From NCBI GenBank assembly GCA_004556565.1, contig SFGN01000057.1:1-16757 (forward strand): a stretch of DNA of 16,757 bases. The letters run 5' to 3'. Below the pieces are notes generated by a model. That model made no database searches. It had not been told where the DNA came from and was given only the letters and a program-made list of their open reading frames with translations. The stretch is from Lachnospiraceae bacterium. Its GTDB lineage: Bacteria > Bacillota_A > Clostridia > Lachnospirales > Lachnospiraceae. The first letter of the stretch is position 1; the number at the start of each line of letters is the position of its first letter. A program made the translations under genes and the position numbers. Positions 1 through 7,646 of the stretch are shown here, piece by piece.

Positions 1-14
1 AAAATATGGATAAC

Positions 15-204
15 AGAAAGATAAACGAGTCATGCTTGCATGAAAGAGCCTACAATACTGCTTATGAGCGGAGCGCCCGAGAATGAGCAAAAAGAGCCTC
101 GAAGAGGCGAGGAAGCACCGAAGGTGCGTTTTGCGAATGAGAGGGCTGAGCTGTTACAAATATCGATAAAGAAAGATAAGCGAGTCATGCTTGCATGAAA
201 GAGC
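15..204 (+). repeat. Structured leader before pyrF: 35-bp direct repeat flanking small hairpins
   Basis: Two copies of a 35-bp sequence lie at 15-49 and 170-204, differing at one base (A/G). Each holds a palindrome, TCATGC-TT-GCATGA, at 30-43 and 185-198. Between them are two 5-bp stems with GAA loops, GCCTC-GAA-GAGGC (96-108) and GCACC-GAA-GGTGC (115-127). I see no reading frame that fits the stretch and no convincing sigma-A promoter. The second copy ends about 30 bases before the pyrF start, so the array would sit in the 5' leader if transcription begins upstream. It does not match the PyrR-type or other attenuators I know. It may be a dispersed intergenic repeat rather than a regulator. 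Confidence 0.6.
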
Positions 205-235
205 ATTCAGATTAACGGAAAAGGAGAATAAAATC

Positions 236-1162
236 ATGATTAATAAGCTGGTGGACAGGATAAAGAAAACCGGGGCACCGATCGTAGTCGGACTGGACCC
301 GATGCTGAATTATATTCCGGAACACGTTCAGAAAAAAGCATTTGCAGAATATGGAGAGACTCTGGAGGGCGCTGCAGAGGCAATCTGGCAGTTTAATAAA
401 GAAATTGTGGATAAAACATACGACCTGATTCCGGCAGTAAAGCCGCAGATTGCAATGTATGAGCAGTTCGGCATCCCGGGGCTGGCAGCATTTAAGAAAA
501 CGGTAGATTACTGTAAATCGAAAGGGCTCATAGTCATCGGCGATGTGAAGAGAGGGGACATCGGTTCTACTTCCGCGGCATATGCAGTCGGACATCTGGG
601 ACGTGTAAAAGTGGGAAGCAAAGAATATGTTCCGTTTGATGAGGATTTTGCAACTGTGAATCCTTACCTTGGTTCAGACGGTGTGAATCCATTCATTAAA
701 GTCTGCCAGGAAGAAAAGAAAGGATTGTTTATTCTTGTCAAAACCTCCAATCCGTCAAGCGGAGAATTCCAGGACCAGCTTATTGACGGACGTCCGTTAT
801 ATGAACTGGTAGGAGAAAAAGTGGCTCAGTGGGGCGAGCAGTGTATGGGCGACAGCTACAGCTATATCGGCGCAGTTGTCGGAGCAACCTATCCGGAGAT
901 GGGAAAAGTACTGAGAAAAGTAATGCCGAAGTCTTACATTCTTGTGCCGGGATATGGCGCACAGGGCGGACAAGGCAAGGATCTGGTACATTTCTTTAAC
1001 GAGGACGGGCTTGGAGCTATCGTGAACTCTTCCCGCGGAATCATTGCCGCATATAAGCAGGAAGCTTATGCAAAATTTGGAGCAGAGAACTTTGGAGATG
1101 CCTCCCGTGCGGCTGTTGAGGCGATGGTTTCCGATATAAGAGGCGCACTGGAAGCAAAATAA
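236..1162 (+). CDS. pyrF: Orotidine 5'-phosphate decarboxylase, type 2 (PyrF)
   Basis: Decarboxylates OMP to UMP, the last step of de novo UMP synthesis in the cytosol. The 308-residue protein carries the catalytic Asp-Lys-Asp cluster as G-DVKRGD (D103, K105, D108) followed by IGSTSAAYA. This form and the length match the longer type 2 OMP decarboxylases. The C-terminal phosphate-binding part includes VPGYGAQGG and VNSSRGI. An in-frame TTG at 191 would extend the protein by 15 residues into the direct repeat. I chose ATG 236 because an AAAGGAGAA site (220-228) sits at the right distance. It is the first gene of the pyr operon, and pyrK follows within 30 bases. Confidence 0.96.
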   Translation: MINKLVDRIKKTGAPIVVGLDPMLNYIPEHVQKKAFAEYGETLEGAAEAIWQFNKEIVDKTYDLIPAVKPQIAMYEQFGIPGLAAFKKTVDYCKSKGLIVIGDVKRGDIGSTSAAYAVGHLGRVKVGSKEYVPFDEDFATVNPYLGSDGVNPFIKVCQEEKKGLFILVKTSNPSSGEFQDQLIDGRPLYELVGEKVAQWGEQCMGDSYSYIGAVVGATYPEMGKVLRKVMPKSYILVPGYGAQGGQGKDLVHFFNEDGLGAIVNSSRGIIAAYKQEAYAKFGAENFGDASRAAVEAMVSDIRGALEAK

Positions 1163-1188
1163 AAATGGAAAGGCAAAAGGAGAAGGCC

Positions 1189-1971
1189 ATGTCTTGTAAG
1201 AGAAAAGAAACAACGGTTGTAGTATCTCAGGAATGTATTGCCCAGAATATTTACAGTATGTGGATCCAGACACAGGAAATTGCATCCGCGGCAGTGCCGG
1301 GACAGTTTATTTCCCTTTATACAAAGGATGGAAGCAAGCTGCTTCCGAGGCCAATCAGTATTTGTGAGATTGATAAAAAGAAGAAACAGCTTAGGATCGT
1401 GTACCGCGTGACCGGGGCTGATACGGGAACAGAACAGTTCTCGCGCCTGACATCCGGTGACGGAATTGATATTCTCGGACCTTTGGGAAATGGTTTCCCT
1501 CTCGAGGCCGGAACCGGTAAAAAAGCATTCCTGATCGGAGGAGGGATCGGTGTTCCTCCGATGTTGGAGCTTGCAAAACAACTGGATGCAGATAAACAGA
1601 TCATCATGGGTTACAGGTCCGAACAGTTTCTTGCAGATGAATTTGATCAATATGGGACACTGTATGTTGCGACAGAAGACGGGTGTGCAGGAACAAAAGG
1701 AAATGTAATGGATGCGATAGAAGAAAATCATCTTGAGGCAGACATTATTTATGCCTGCGGACCGGCACCGATGCTTCGGGCAATCAAGCGGTTTGCCGAA
1801 GAAAAGAACATCGTATGCTATATATCTATGGAAGAGCGCATGGCCTGCGGAATCGGGGCATGTCTTGCCTGCGTCTGCCGGTCAAAAGAGGTTGACAGCC
1901 ACAGCAATGTGCATAACAAACGTGTCTGCAAGGACGGACCTGTATTCTTAAGTACGGAGGTGGAAATCTGA
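1189..1971 (+). CDS. pyrK: Dihydroorotate dehydrogenase B electron-transfer subunit (PyrK)
   Basis: FAD and [2Fe-2S] subunit that passes electrons from dihydroorotate, oxidised in PyrD, to NAD+. The 260-residue protein shows the FAD-contact motif RPISI (residues 54-58) and the nucleotide-binding loop GGGIGVPPM (from residue 117). The cluster cysteines follow the family spacing: C220-x4-C225-x2-C228, with a later C247. An earlier ATG at 1165, three bases after the pyrF stop, adds eight residues. I prefer ATG 1189 because AAAAGGAGAAGG lies directly before it. The stop shares its last base with the pyrD start (TGATG), as expected for translational coupling of two subunits of one complex. Confidence 0.95.
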   Translation: MSCKRKETTVVVSQECIAQNIYSMWIQTQEIASAAVPGQFISLYTKDGSKLLPRPISICEIDKKKKQLRIVYRVTGADTGTEQFSRLTSGDGIDILGPLGNGFPLEAGTGKKAFLIGGGIGVPPMLELAKQLDADKQIIMGYRSEQFLADEFDQYGTLYVATEDGCAGTKGNVMDAIEENHLEADIIYACGPAPMLRAIKRFAEEKNIVCYISMEERMACGIGACLACVCRSKEVDSHSNVHNKRVCKDGPVFLSTEVEI

Positions 1972-2873
1972 TGAACACAACAGTAAATCTTGCGGGAGTT
2001 ATCCTGAAGAATCCGGTCATGACAGCCTCCGGAACATTTGGTTCAGGAGAAGAATACAGTGAATTTGTTGATTTGAACCGTCTTGGAGCGGTAGTGACAA
2101 AAGGTGTTGCAAATGTTCCGTGGCCGGGAAACCCTACACCGCGTATCGCGGAGACGCACGGGGGGATGATGAATGCAATAGGGCTTCAGAATCCGGGCAT
2201 TGATGTTTTTGTAAAGCGTGATATTCCGTTTTTAAAGAAATATGATACAAAAATCATTGTAAATGTATGCGGAAAAAGCACAGAGGATTATTGTGAAGTC
2301 GTGGAACGTCTTGCGGATGAGCCGGTGGACATGCTTGAGATTAACATTTCCTGCCCTAATGTAAAGGAAGGCGGAATTGCCTTCGGACAAAACCCTAAAG
2401 CAGTTGAGGCGATTACAAAGGAAATTAAGAAGAGAGCAAGGCAGCCGGTTATCATGAAGCTTAGTCCGAATGTGACCGACATTACGGAAACAGCGCGTGC
2501 CGCAGAGGCCGGCGGGGCGGATGTACTTTCACTCATTAATACTCTGACCGGGATGAAGATTGATATCCACAGACAGACATTTGCACTGGCCAATAAGACC
2601 GGAGGCGTGTCCGGCCCGGCAATCAAACCGATCGCTGTGCGTATGGTATATCAGGTGGCTAATGCTGTAAAAGTTCCGATTATCGGCATGGGCGGAATTA
2701 CGTCCGCAGAAGATGCCCTGGAATTTATACTTGCGGGAGCGTCAGCGGTATCTGTCGGAACTGCGAATTTCTACGATCCGGCAGCGACGATCAAGGTTGC
2801 TGAGGGTATCGAGAAATATATGGAACAGCACAATGTGGAAAGTATAAGCGATCTGGTAGGAATCGTGAAATAA
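1971..2873 (+). CDS. pyrD: Dihydroorotate dehydrogenase B, catalytic FMN subunit (PyrD, class 1B)
   Basis: Oxidises dihydroorotate to orotate on FMN in the cytosol, working with PyrK so that NAD+ is the final acceptor. The 300-residue TIM barrel has NPVMTASGTFG near the N-terminus and NISCPN, with the cysteine (C128) that serves as catalytic base in class 1B enzymes; class 2 enzymes have serine. It also has GGVSGPAIKP, and GMGGI plus GTANFYDP in the FMN phosphate region. GGAGG at 1956-1960, inside the end of pyrK, serves the start, which overlaps the pyrK stop by one base. The adjacent pyrK supports the 1B assignment. Confidence 0.96.
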   Translation: MNTTVNLAGVILKNPVMTASGTFGSGEEYSEFVDLNRLGAVVTKGVANVPWPGNPTPRIAETHGGMMNAIGLQNPGIDVFVKRDIPFLKKYDTKIIVNVCGKSTEDYCEVVERLADEPVDMLEINISCPNVKEGGIAFGQNPKAVEAITKEIKKRARQPVIMKLSPNVTDITETARAAEAGGADVLSLINTLTGMKIDIHRQTFALANKTGGVSGPAIKPIAVRMVYQVANAVKVPIIGMGGITSAEDALEFILAGASAVSVGTANFYDPAATIKVAEGIEKYMEQHNVESISDLVGIVK

Positions 2874-2906
2874 ACAGACTGATTTCAGAGAAAGGGAGCA
2901 GAAGAA

Positions 2907-3584
2907 ATGGAAGCATATAAACAGGAATTTATTCAGTTTATGGTTGAGAGCAAGGTCCTTAAATTTGGTGATTTTACTTTGAAAAGCGGAAGGAAATCTC
3001 CGTTTTTCATGAACGCGGGGGCTTATGTAACAGGCGCGCAGCTTCGTAAGCTGGGTGAATATTATGCAAAAGCAATTCATGATAACTATGGTCTTGATTT
3101 TGATGTACTGTTCGGACCTGCATATAAGGGAATTCCGCTGACGGTAGCAACGACTATGGCAATCAGTGAATTATACGGAAAGGATATCCGTTACTGTTCA
3201 AACAGAAAAGAAGTGAAAGATCACGGTGACACAGGAATTCTTCTCGGCAGCAAGTTAAAGGACGGTGACCGTGTTGTGATCATTGAGGATGTAACCACGT
3301 CCGGAAAATCCATCGAAGAGACATTCCCGATTTTGAAAGAGCAGGCTGATGTTGAAATCAAAGGCCTGATCGTGTCTTTGAACCGTATGGAAGTCGGAAA
3401 GGGCGGCGAAAAGAGCGCGCTTGACGAAATAAAAGAACTGTACGGATTTGATACGGCAGCCATAGTAACAATGGAAGAGGTTGTCGAGTGTCTTTATAAT
3501 AAAGAGTGCGGCGGTGAGATCATTATTGATGACACGATTAAAGCTGCAATTGATGCATATTATGAAAAATACGGCGTAAAATAG
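2907..3584 (+). CDS. pyrE: Orotate phosphoribosyltransferase (PyrE)
   Basis: Transfers the phosphoribosyl group of PRPP to orotate, giving OMP for PyrF. The 225-residue protein has the PRPP-binding signature VVIIEDVTTSGKS (E127-D128 at its centre), the substrate stretch LKSGRKSPFFMNAG near the N-terminus, and FGPAYKGIPL. The length fits the longer clostridial and enterobacterial type. The start has AAAGGGAG about ten bases upstream. It is the last gene of the pyr operon: the intergenic gap from pyrD is 33 bases, and a long hairpin terminator follows within 20 bases of its stop. Confidence 0.96.
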   Translation: MEAYKQEFIQFMVESKVLKFGDFTLKSGRKSPFFMNAGAYVTGAQLRKLGEYYAKAIHDNYGLDFDVLFGPAYKGIPLTVATTMAISELYGKDIRYCSNRKEVKDHGDTGILLGSKLKDGDRVVIIEDVTTSGKSIEETFPILKEQADVEIKGLIVSLNRMEVGKGGEKSALDEIKELYGFDTAAIVTMEEVVECLYNKECGGEIIIDDTIKAAIDAYYEKYGVK

Positions 3585-3603
3585 AACAGCTCATGATACC
3601 TCG

Positions 3604-3645
3604 GCATGCAAAAAAAGGCTGCCGGAGGCAGACTTTTTTGCATGC
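3604..3645 (+). terminator. Rho-independent terminator after pyrE
   Basis: A long inverted repeat whose outer arms are GCATGC plus a run of A, pairing with a run of T plus GCATGC. The inner GC core is CTGCC-GGA-GGCAG. The T tract follows the core directly (3634-3639). Because the A and T runs are symmetric, the element could stop transcription from either side. The next gene starts only 43 bases on and I see no clear promoter in that gap, so some read-through is possible. Confidence 0.85.
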
Positions 3646-3687
3646 AGACAGGCAAAGCAGGCAACTGTTCATTAAGGAGGACGATTC

Positions 3688-3837
3688 ATGGAAAAAGCAT
3701 ATAAAACAATGACTTCATCCGGTGCGGCAAATATTGCGGTCGGCATTATTGTTGCAGTAACCGGGATAACGGCAGGAATTATTGCAATTGTGAATGGGGC
3801 ACGCCTTTTGAAAAACAGAAATAATATAACGTTTTAA
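3688..3837 (+). CDS. Small single-span membrane protein, 49 residues
   Basis: A short gene that length-filtered ORF finding would miss. ATG 3688 is preceded by an excellent AAGGAGG at 3674-3680. The 49 residues have a short polar start (MEKAYKTMTSSGAAN), one hydrophobic span of about 22 residues rich in Gly, Ile, Val and Ala (roughly residues 15-38), and a basic tail (ARLLKNRN). This predicts a type of small membrane protein with its C-terminus in the cytosol. I do not recognise an assigned function. A VanZ-like gene begins 27 bases later with its own binding site, so the two are probably co-transcribed. Confidence 0.75.
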   Translation: MEKAYKTMTSSGAANIAVGIIVAVTGITAGIIAIVNGARLLKNRNNITF

Positions 3838-3864
3838 ACGGATAGGGCAAAAGGGAGTAATCAT

Positions 3865-4347
3865 GTGAGCCAGAGACTGACACAGAGGTTCCGGAACCTG
3901 GGAAAAATATTATTTGTATTTTATATTCTGTTTTTAATTTACTTTTTAATATTTTCCGAATGGTATGGGCGTACCGGTACGGCAGAAGAGTATCGGTATA
4001 ATCTGGAACTTTTTAAAGAAATAACGCGTTTTATTGAATACCGGGAGGAGTTGGGTGCCTTTGCGGTATTCACCAATTTATTCGGGAATATTTTAATTTT
4101 TATTCCGTATGGTTTCTTTATATCAATGGCAAGCAAATCCAGAGGGCTCATAAAAACATTTTTTTATAGTTTCGGACTGAGCTTTTGCGTAGAAGTATTT
4201 CAATTGTTCAGCCGTGTGGGAAGCTTTGATGTTGATGATATTCTTTTGAATACCATGGGAGGGGTTCTGGGATATATTTTGTTTTTGATTTGTAATAAAA
4301 TAAGGAGAAGATACCATGCCGGGGACAAAAAAGAGTACAGATATTGA
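3865..4347 (+). CDS. VanZ-like family membrane protein
   Basis: A 160-residue integral membrane protein. The N-terminal span is FVFYILFLIYFLIF, followed by the short loop SEWYGR. Two or three further spans include the family-typical NLFGNILIFIPYGFFI, then EVFQLFSRVGSFDVDDILLNT with its acidic DVDD, and a last span before a basic tail. In VanA clusters VanZ gives low teicoplanin resistance, but most stand-alone homologues have no proven role, and nothing here indicates glycopeptide resistance. The start is GTG 3865 with AAGGGAG at 3851-3857. An ATG two bases earlier is followed at once by TGA, so it cannot be the start. The 3' end overlaps the next gene by 32 bases. Confidence 0.8.
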   Translation: MSQRLTQRFRNLGKILFVFYILFLIYFLIFSEWYGRTGTAEEYRYNLELFKEITRFIEYREELGAFAVFTNLFGNILIFIPYGFFISMASKSRGLIKTFFYSFGLSFCVEVFQLFSRVGSFDVDDILLNTMGGVLGYILFLICNKIRRRYHAGDKKEYRY

Positions 4348-4918
4348 AAAAAATAAAAGTAACAGCAGACATACAGAAAAAACGGTGAATGTGGATAATA
4401 AGAAAAATCAGAATAAAATAAAAAATGCGGATAAAATAAAGAACGCAGATAAAATTAAAAATACAGATAAGATTAAAAACATTGATCAAACTAAAAATAC
4501 AGACAAAATTATAAATATAGATAAAATAAAAAATACAGATAAAATTATAAACACAGATAAAATAAAATACGCGGATAAAATAAAAAAGGAATCACTGAAA
4601 AAGAAGATGCAAAAGGACAGTCGCCCTCAGAAAAAGCATTCACATATGGGAACACATTCTGCATGTTATACAGCAGCAGCCTTTGTGTTCCTGGCGGCGG
4701 CACTTGTTTTGGCATATCAGATGCACGGAGCTGCACCGGTTTTTATCGGCGGTTTTGGCTTCTGTTCAGCTTTACTTGCTGCAGCGGGAATCTGGACTGG
4801 GGTGAAGGGACTCAAAGAGAGGGACAGGATTTACCGGAACTGTAAGGCCGGGATTGCCGGCGGAATCATTCTTTTGCTGGCGCTGGCAGCTATATTCATC
4901 TGTGGGAATATGTTGTAA
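4316..4918 (+). CDS. Repeat-bearing three-span membrane protein of unknown function
   Basis: A 200-residue protein in two parts. Residues 1-110 are hydrophilic, very rich in Lys, Asn and Asp, and include ten head-to-tail hexapeptides of the form DKIKNT/A (residues 33-92). Residues 116-200 hold three hydrophobic spans (about 116-136, 140-163 and 177-197) rich in Ala and Gly. The start has AAGGAGA at 4302-4308 and lies inside the end of the VanZ-like gene, so translation is probably coupled. The C-terminal part resembles a small lachnospiral membrane family (possibly DUF6142, named from memory). The repeat would give a charged, coiled or disordered tail facing the cytosol. Function unknown. Confidence 0.72.
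   Translation: MPGTKKSTDIEKNKSNSRHTEKTVNVDNKKNQNKIKNADKIKNADKIKNTDKIKNIDQTKNTDKIINIDKIKNTDKIINTDKIKYADKIKKESLKKKMQKDSRPQKKHSHMGTHSACYTAAAFVFLAAALVLAYQMHGAAPVFIGGFGFCSALLAAAGIWTGVKGLKERDRIYRNCKAGIAGGIILLLALAAIFICGNML
4412..4591 (+). repeat. Ten tandem 18-bp repeats coding DKIKNx hexapeptides
   Basis: Ten consecutive 18-bp units in the reading frame of the surrounding gene, with no gaps. Units vary at the last codon (Ala, Thr, Ile or Glu) and occasionally elsewhere (one unit DQTKNT, two with KII). They are strongly A-rich, unlike neighbouring genes. Every unit is a multiple of three bases, so copy-number changes would alter tail length without shifting the frame. Confidence 0.9.
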
Positions 4919-4955
4919 CAGTTTATTCATAATTCAACAGGGAGGAATAAGGCGT

Positions 4956-7028
4956 ATGACACAGAGTATGTGGAAAAACGTTTATAATGAAGAATATATG
5001 GAACGGCATGAACTGACGATCGGACGGCTTCGGTCAATTGCACTGGAAGATACGGTGGAAGTACCGTTCCGGGATTATTTTCAGTGTACTGCCGTTTTAC
5101 TTCTTGAACTGGAAAATGTCCGCCGCAAAGTGGCGGACGGCTCCTGGGATCAAATGTCATTGGAACAGATGAAGGAGCATAATGATGCACTTTATTCGGA
5201 AATTTTACCCGGATGCTATGATAAAAGCTATGGGAATCCTTCTTATGCGGCAGCGTGCCTTGGCGAAGAATATGGACAGGCATTAAGCCTTGTATATGCA
5301 GAGATGCGCGGCGGTATTCCATATGCGTTTGAAAACAGGGTGGATTATCTCACGATTCTTAACGAATTATTTCTTGAAATTTATAATCAGTTTGAAGAGG
5401 GAGTGCCGGAATTCAAAAATCTGAAAGACACGATTTACTGGTATGCCAGTGATTACTGCGATGTTTTTCTTGCAGAACGGATCGAGGATCAGCTTTATCC
5501 GGAACGATCTTTTGCGGCAGAGCAGGTCATGAACGCTGACCTGGAGGATGACCGGTATCTATACCGGTTTGGCGAATATGTTTCGGAAAATGAGCTGGGA
5601 ACCGCAAGGCATCTCAGGAGTCTTTCTGAAGAAACAATTCAGAAGATGGCGGATGTGTACACGGAAGGATACCGTATCGGATTCATAAATACAGGAAAGG
5701 ATCTGTCGAAAAAATCGGTGGTCAATATCCGGTATTGTCTCGGATTTGAGCGGGTCGTCAGACAGGCTGTTAAGAACTTTGAAAAAATGGGATTAAAGCC
5801 GGTTATTTACCGTGCCGCCTCAAGTGTGATAACAAAGAAAGAGCAGTTCCGGGTAGGGTATTACGGTGCTGTTCCGAATAAACAGTATGATTACGATCAC
5901 CGTTCTGACCAGGCATTATTCCTCGATAAGCGCTATATTGAGCGGAAATTGGACGTATTGAAAAATGTATATGAGAAGAATAAACAGCAGGCGGCATTGT
6001 TTGCAGGTCCGGCGGTTATGGAGATTTTCGGGGAAAAGCCGTTTTCACCGGAAGTAAAAAAAGAGGCATATTCGTATAATGAGGCACAGCGTTCTCTGCT
6101 TCGTTTGTATGACGGAAAATCTGCACAGATCACGGATCAGTATATAAAAGGAGAGGAACGCAGCTTTACAATCATCGCTTATCCTGTGCCGGAAATCGGC
6201 AGACAGTATCCGGAGATTTTTGATGAAGTCATAAAAATCAATACACTGGATGCATCGCTGTATGAGAAGGTGCAGCAGACATTGATTGATGCGCTGGATC
6301 AGGGAGAATATGTTCATGTAAAAGGAAAAATCCCGAATCAGACGGATATCCGTATCCGGCTTTATCCGCTTCAGAATCCGGAAAGAGAAACGATTTTTGA
6401 AAACTGTGTGGCGGATGTAAATATTCCGGTCGGAGAAGTATTTACCTCACCGGTACTGGAAGGGACGGATGGTATTCTCCATGTAAGCCGTGTTTATCTG
6501 AATGAACTGCAGTACCGTGATTTGAAAATCACTTTTAAGGACGGGATGATTTCGGATTATACATGCAGTAACTTTGACAATGAAGAGGATAACCGGAAAT
6601 ATATTTATGACAATGTACTTTATAACCACGACAGTCTTCCGATGGGTGAATTTGCCGTCGGAACAAATACTACGGCTTATGTGGCGGGAAAGAAATATCA
6701 GATCGAAGACAAGCTTCCGATTCTGATCGCAGAAAAGTCCGGACCGCATTTTGCCGTGGGCGATACCTGTTACAGCAGAAGTGAGGATATTAAAGTATAT
6801 AATCCTAACGGAAAAGAAATCGTGGCGAGGGACAACGCAGTTTCTCTGTTGAGAAAAACAGATGTTGAAAAAGCGTATTTCCAGTGCCATACAGATATAA
6901 CTATACCTTATGAAGAATTAGAAGAAATAAGTGTAGTGACAAAAGCCGGAAAACAGATTATACTGTTGAAGGACGGACGTTTTGTGCTTCCGGGAACGGA
7001 AATACTGAACGATCCTTTTGATGCTTGA
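4956..7028 (+). CDS. M29-family (AmpS/PepS-like) metalloaminopeptidase with N-terminal extension
   Basis: A 690-residue cytosolic protein. Its C-terminal part matches the M29 aminopeptidases, dinuclear-metal exopeptidases. The five expected ligands are present in order: E494 in GEVFTSP, E565 in GEFAVGTNT, H598 in SGPHFAVG, and H645 and D647 in CHTD. The M29 fold appears to begin around residue 240 (GKDLSKKSVV). The first 230 or so residues are extra compared with the usual protein of about 410 residues, and I cannot assign them. The start is ATG 4956, with GGAGGAA at 4941-4947; an upstream in-frame ATG at 4854 lies inside the preceding gene and lacks a binding site. purE starts 67 bases later with no terminator between them. 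An active peptidase is likely but unproven. Confidence 0.8.
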   Translation: MTQSMWKNVYNEEYMERHELTIGRLRSIALEDTVEVPFRDYFQCTAVLLLELENVRRKVADGSWDQMSLEQMKEHNDALYSEILPGCYDKSYGNPSYAAACLGEEYGQALSLVYAEMRGGIPYAFENRVDYLTILNELFLEIYNQFEEGVPEFKNLKDTIYWYASDYCDVFLAERIEDQLYPERSFAAEQVMNADLEDDRYLYRFGEYVSENELGTARHLRSLSEETIQKMADVYTEGYRIGFINTGKDLSKKSVVNIRYCLGFERVVRQAVKNFEKMGLKPVIYRAASSVITKKEQFRVGYYGAVPNKQYDYDHRSDQALFLDKRYIERKLDVLKNVYEKNKQQAALFAGPAVMEIFGEKPFSPEVKKEAYSYNEAQRSLLRLYDGKSAQITDQYIKGEERSFTIIAYPVPEIGRQYPEIFDEVIKINTLDASLYEKVQQTLIDALDQGEYVHVKGKIPNQTDIRIRLYPLQNPERETIFENCVADVNIPVGEVFTSPVLEGTDGILHVSRVYLNELQYRDLKITFKDGMISDYTCSNFDNEEDNRKYIYDNVLYNHDSLPMGEFAVGTNTTAYVAGKKYQIEDKLPILIAEKSGPHFAVGDTCYSRSEDIKVYNPNGKEIVARDNAVSLLRKTDVEKAYFQCHTDITIPYEELEEISVVTKAGKQIILLKDGRFVLPGTEILNDPFDA

Positions 7029-7095
7029 GTATGCAGAAAAGCTGCCGTGGGCAGATCTTCTGTATAAGGAATTTTACGAGAAAGGTGGATACAAA

Positions 7096-7608
7096 ATGCC
7101 AAAAGTAGGAATCGTAATGGGAAGCGACTCTGACCTGAAGGTTATGAGTAAAGCGGCAGCAATGCTTGATAAGCTGGGAATTGATTATGAGATGACGATT
7201 ATTTCTGCACATCGTGAGCCTGATGTTTTCTTTGAATGGGCAAAAGCGGCAGAAGGAAAAGGGATTAAGGTAATCATTGCAGGTGCAGGCATGGCGGCAC
7301 ATCTGCCGGGAATGTGTGCTGCATTGTTCCCGATGCCGGTAATCGGAGTTCCGATGTCAGGGAAGAATCTGGCAGGTGAGGATGCACTGTTCTCTATTGT
7401 ACAGATGCCGCCCGGAATACCGGTTGCGACGGTGGCAATTGACGGGGGAATGAACGCAGCGATACTGGCAGCAAAGATACTTGCCGTATCTGATGAGGAG
7501 CTCCTCGGAAAGCTCAAAGAATATACACAGGAAATGAAGGAAACGGTTCAGGCTAAAGCTGCGAAGCTGGAGAAAATCGGATATCAGGCATATCTGAACG
7601 AAAAATAA
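7096..7608 (+). CDS. purE: N5-carboxyaminoimidazole ribonucleotide mutase (PurE, class I)
   Basis: Moves the carboxyl group of N5-CAIR to carbon 4, giving CAIR in purine synthesis. The 170-residue protein has the substrate loop GSDSD (residues 9-13), catalytic SAHRE with H39, AGMAAHLPG, and MPPGIPVATVAI. These fit the class I mutase that works with PurK rather than the class II carboxylase. No purK lies in the window. The start is ATG 7096 with AAAGGTGGA before it. In-frame starts at 7018 and 7021 would overlap the previous gene's end and lack a binding site. It opens the run purE-purM-purN-purD. Confidence 0.96.
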   Translation: MPKVGIVMGSDSDLKVMSKAAAMLDKLGIDYEMTIISAHREPDVFFEWAKAAEGKGIKVIIAGAGMAAHLPGMCAALFPMPVIGVPMSGKNLAGEDALFSIVQMPPGIPVATVAIDGGMNAAILAAKILAVSDEELLGKLKEYTQEMKETVQAKAAKLEKIGYQAYLNEK

Positions 7609-7646
7609 ACAAACATAGATACAGGAAAGATAAAAGGAGAAAAAAC

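Noticed and set aside
191..235. 15-residue N-terminal extension of PyrF from TTG 191
   Set aside because: It lies in the direct repeat and lacks a binding site, while ATG 236 has AAAGGAGAA at good spacing.
3865..4347. Glycopeptide resistance via VanZ
   Set aside because: No other van gene is present, and stand-alone VanZ-like proteins usually have no proven resistance role.
4854..4955. 34-residue extension of the M29 peptidase
   Set aside because: It lies within the preceding membrane gene, and GGAGGAA marks ATG 4956.
7018..7095. 26-residue extension of PurE from TTG 7018 or ATG 7021
   Set aside because: It overlaps the previous gene's end, has no binding site, and homologues begin near MPKVGIVMGSDSD.
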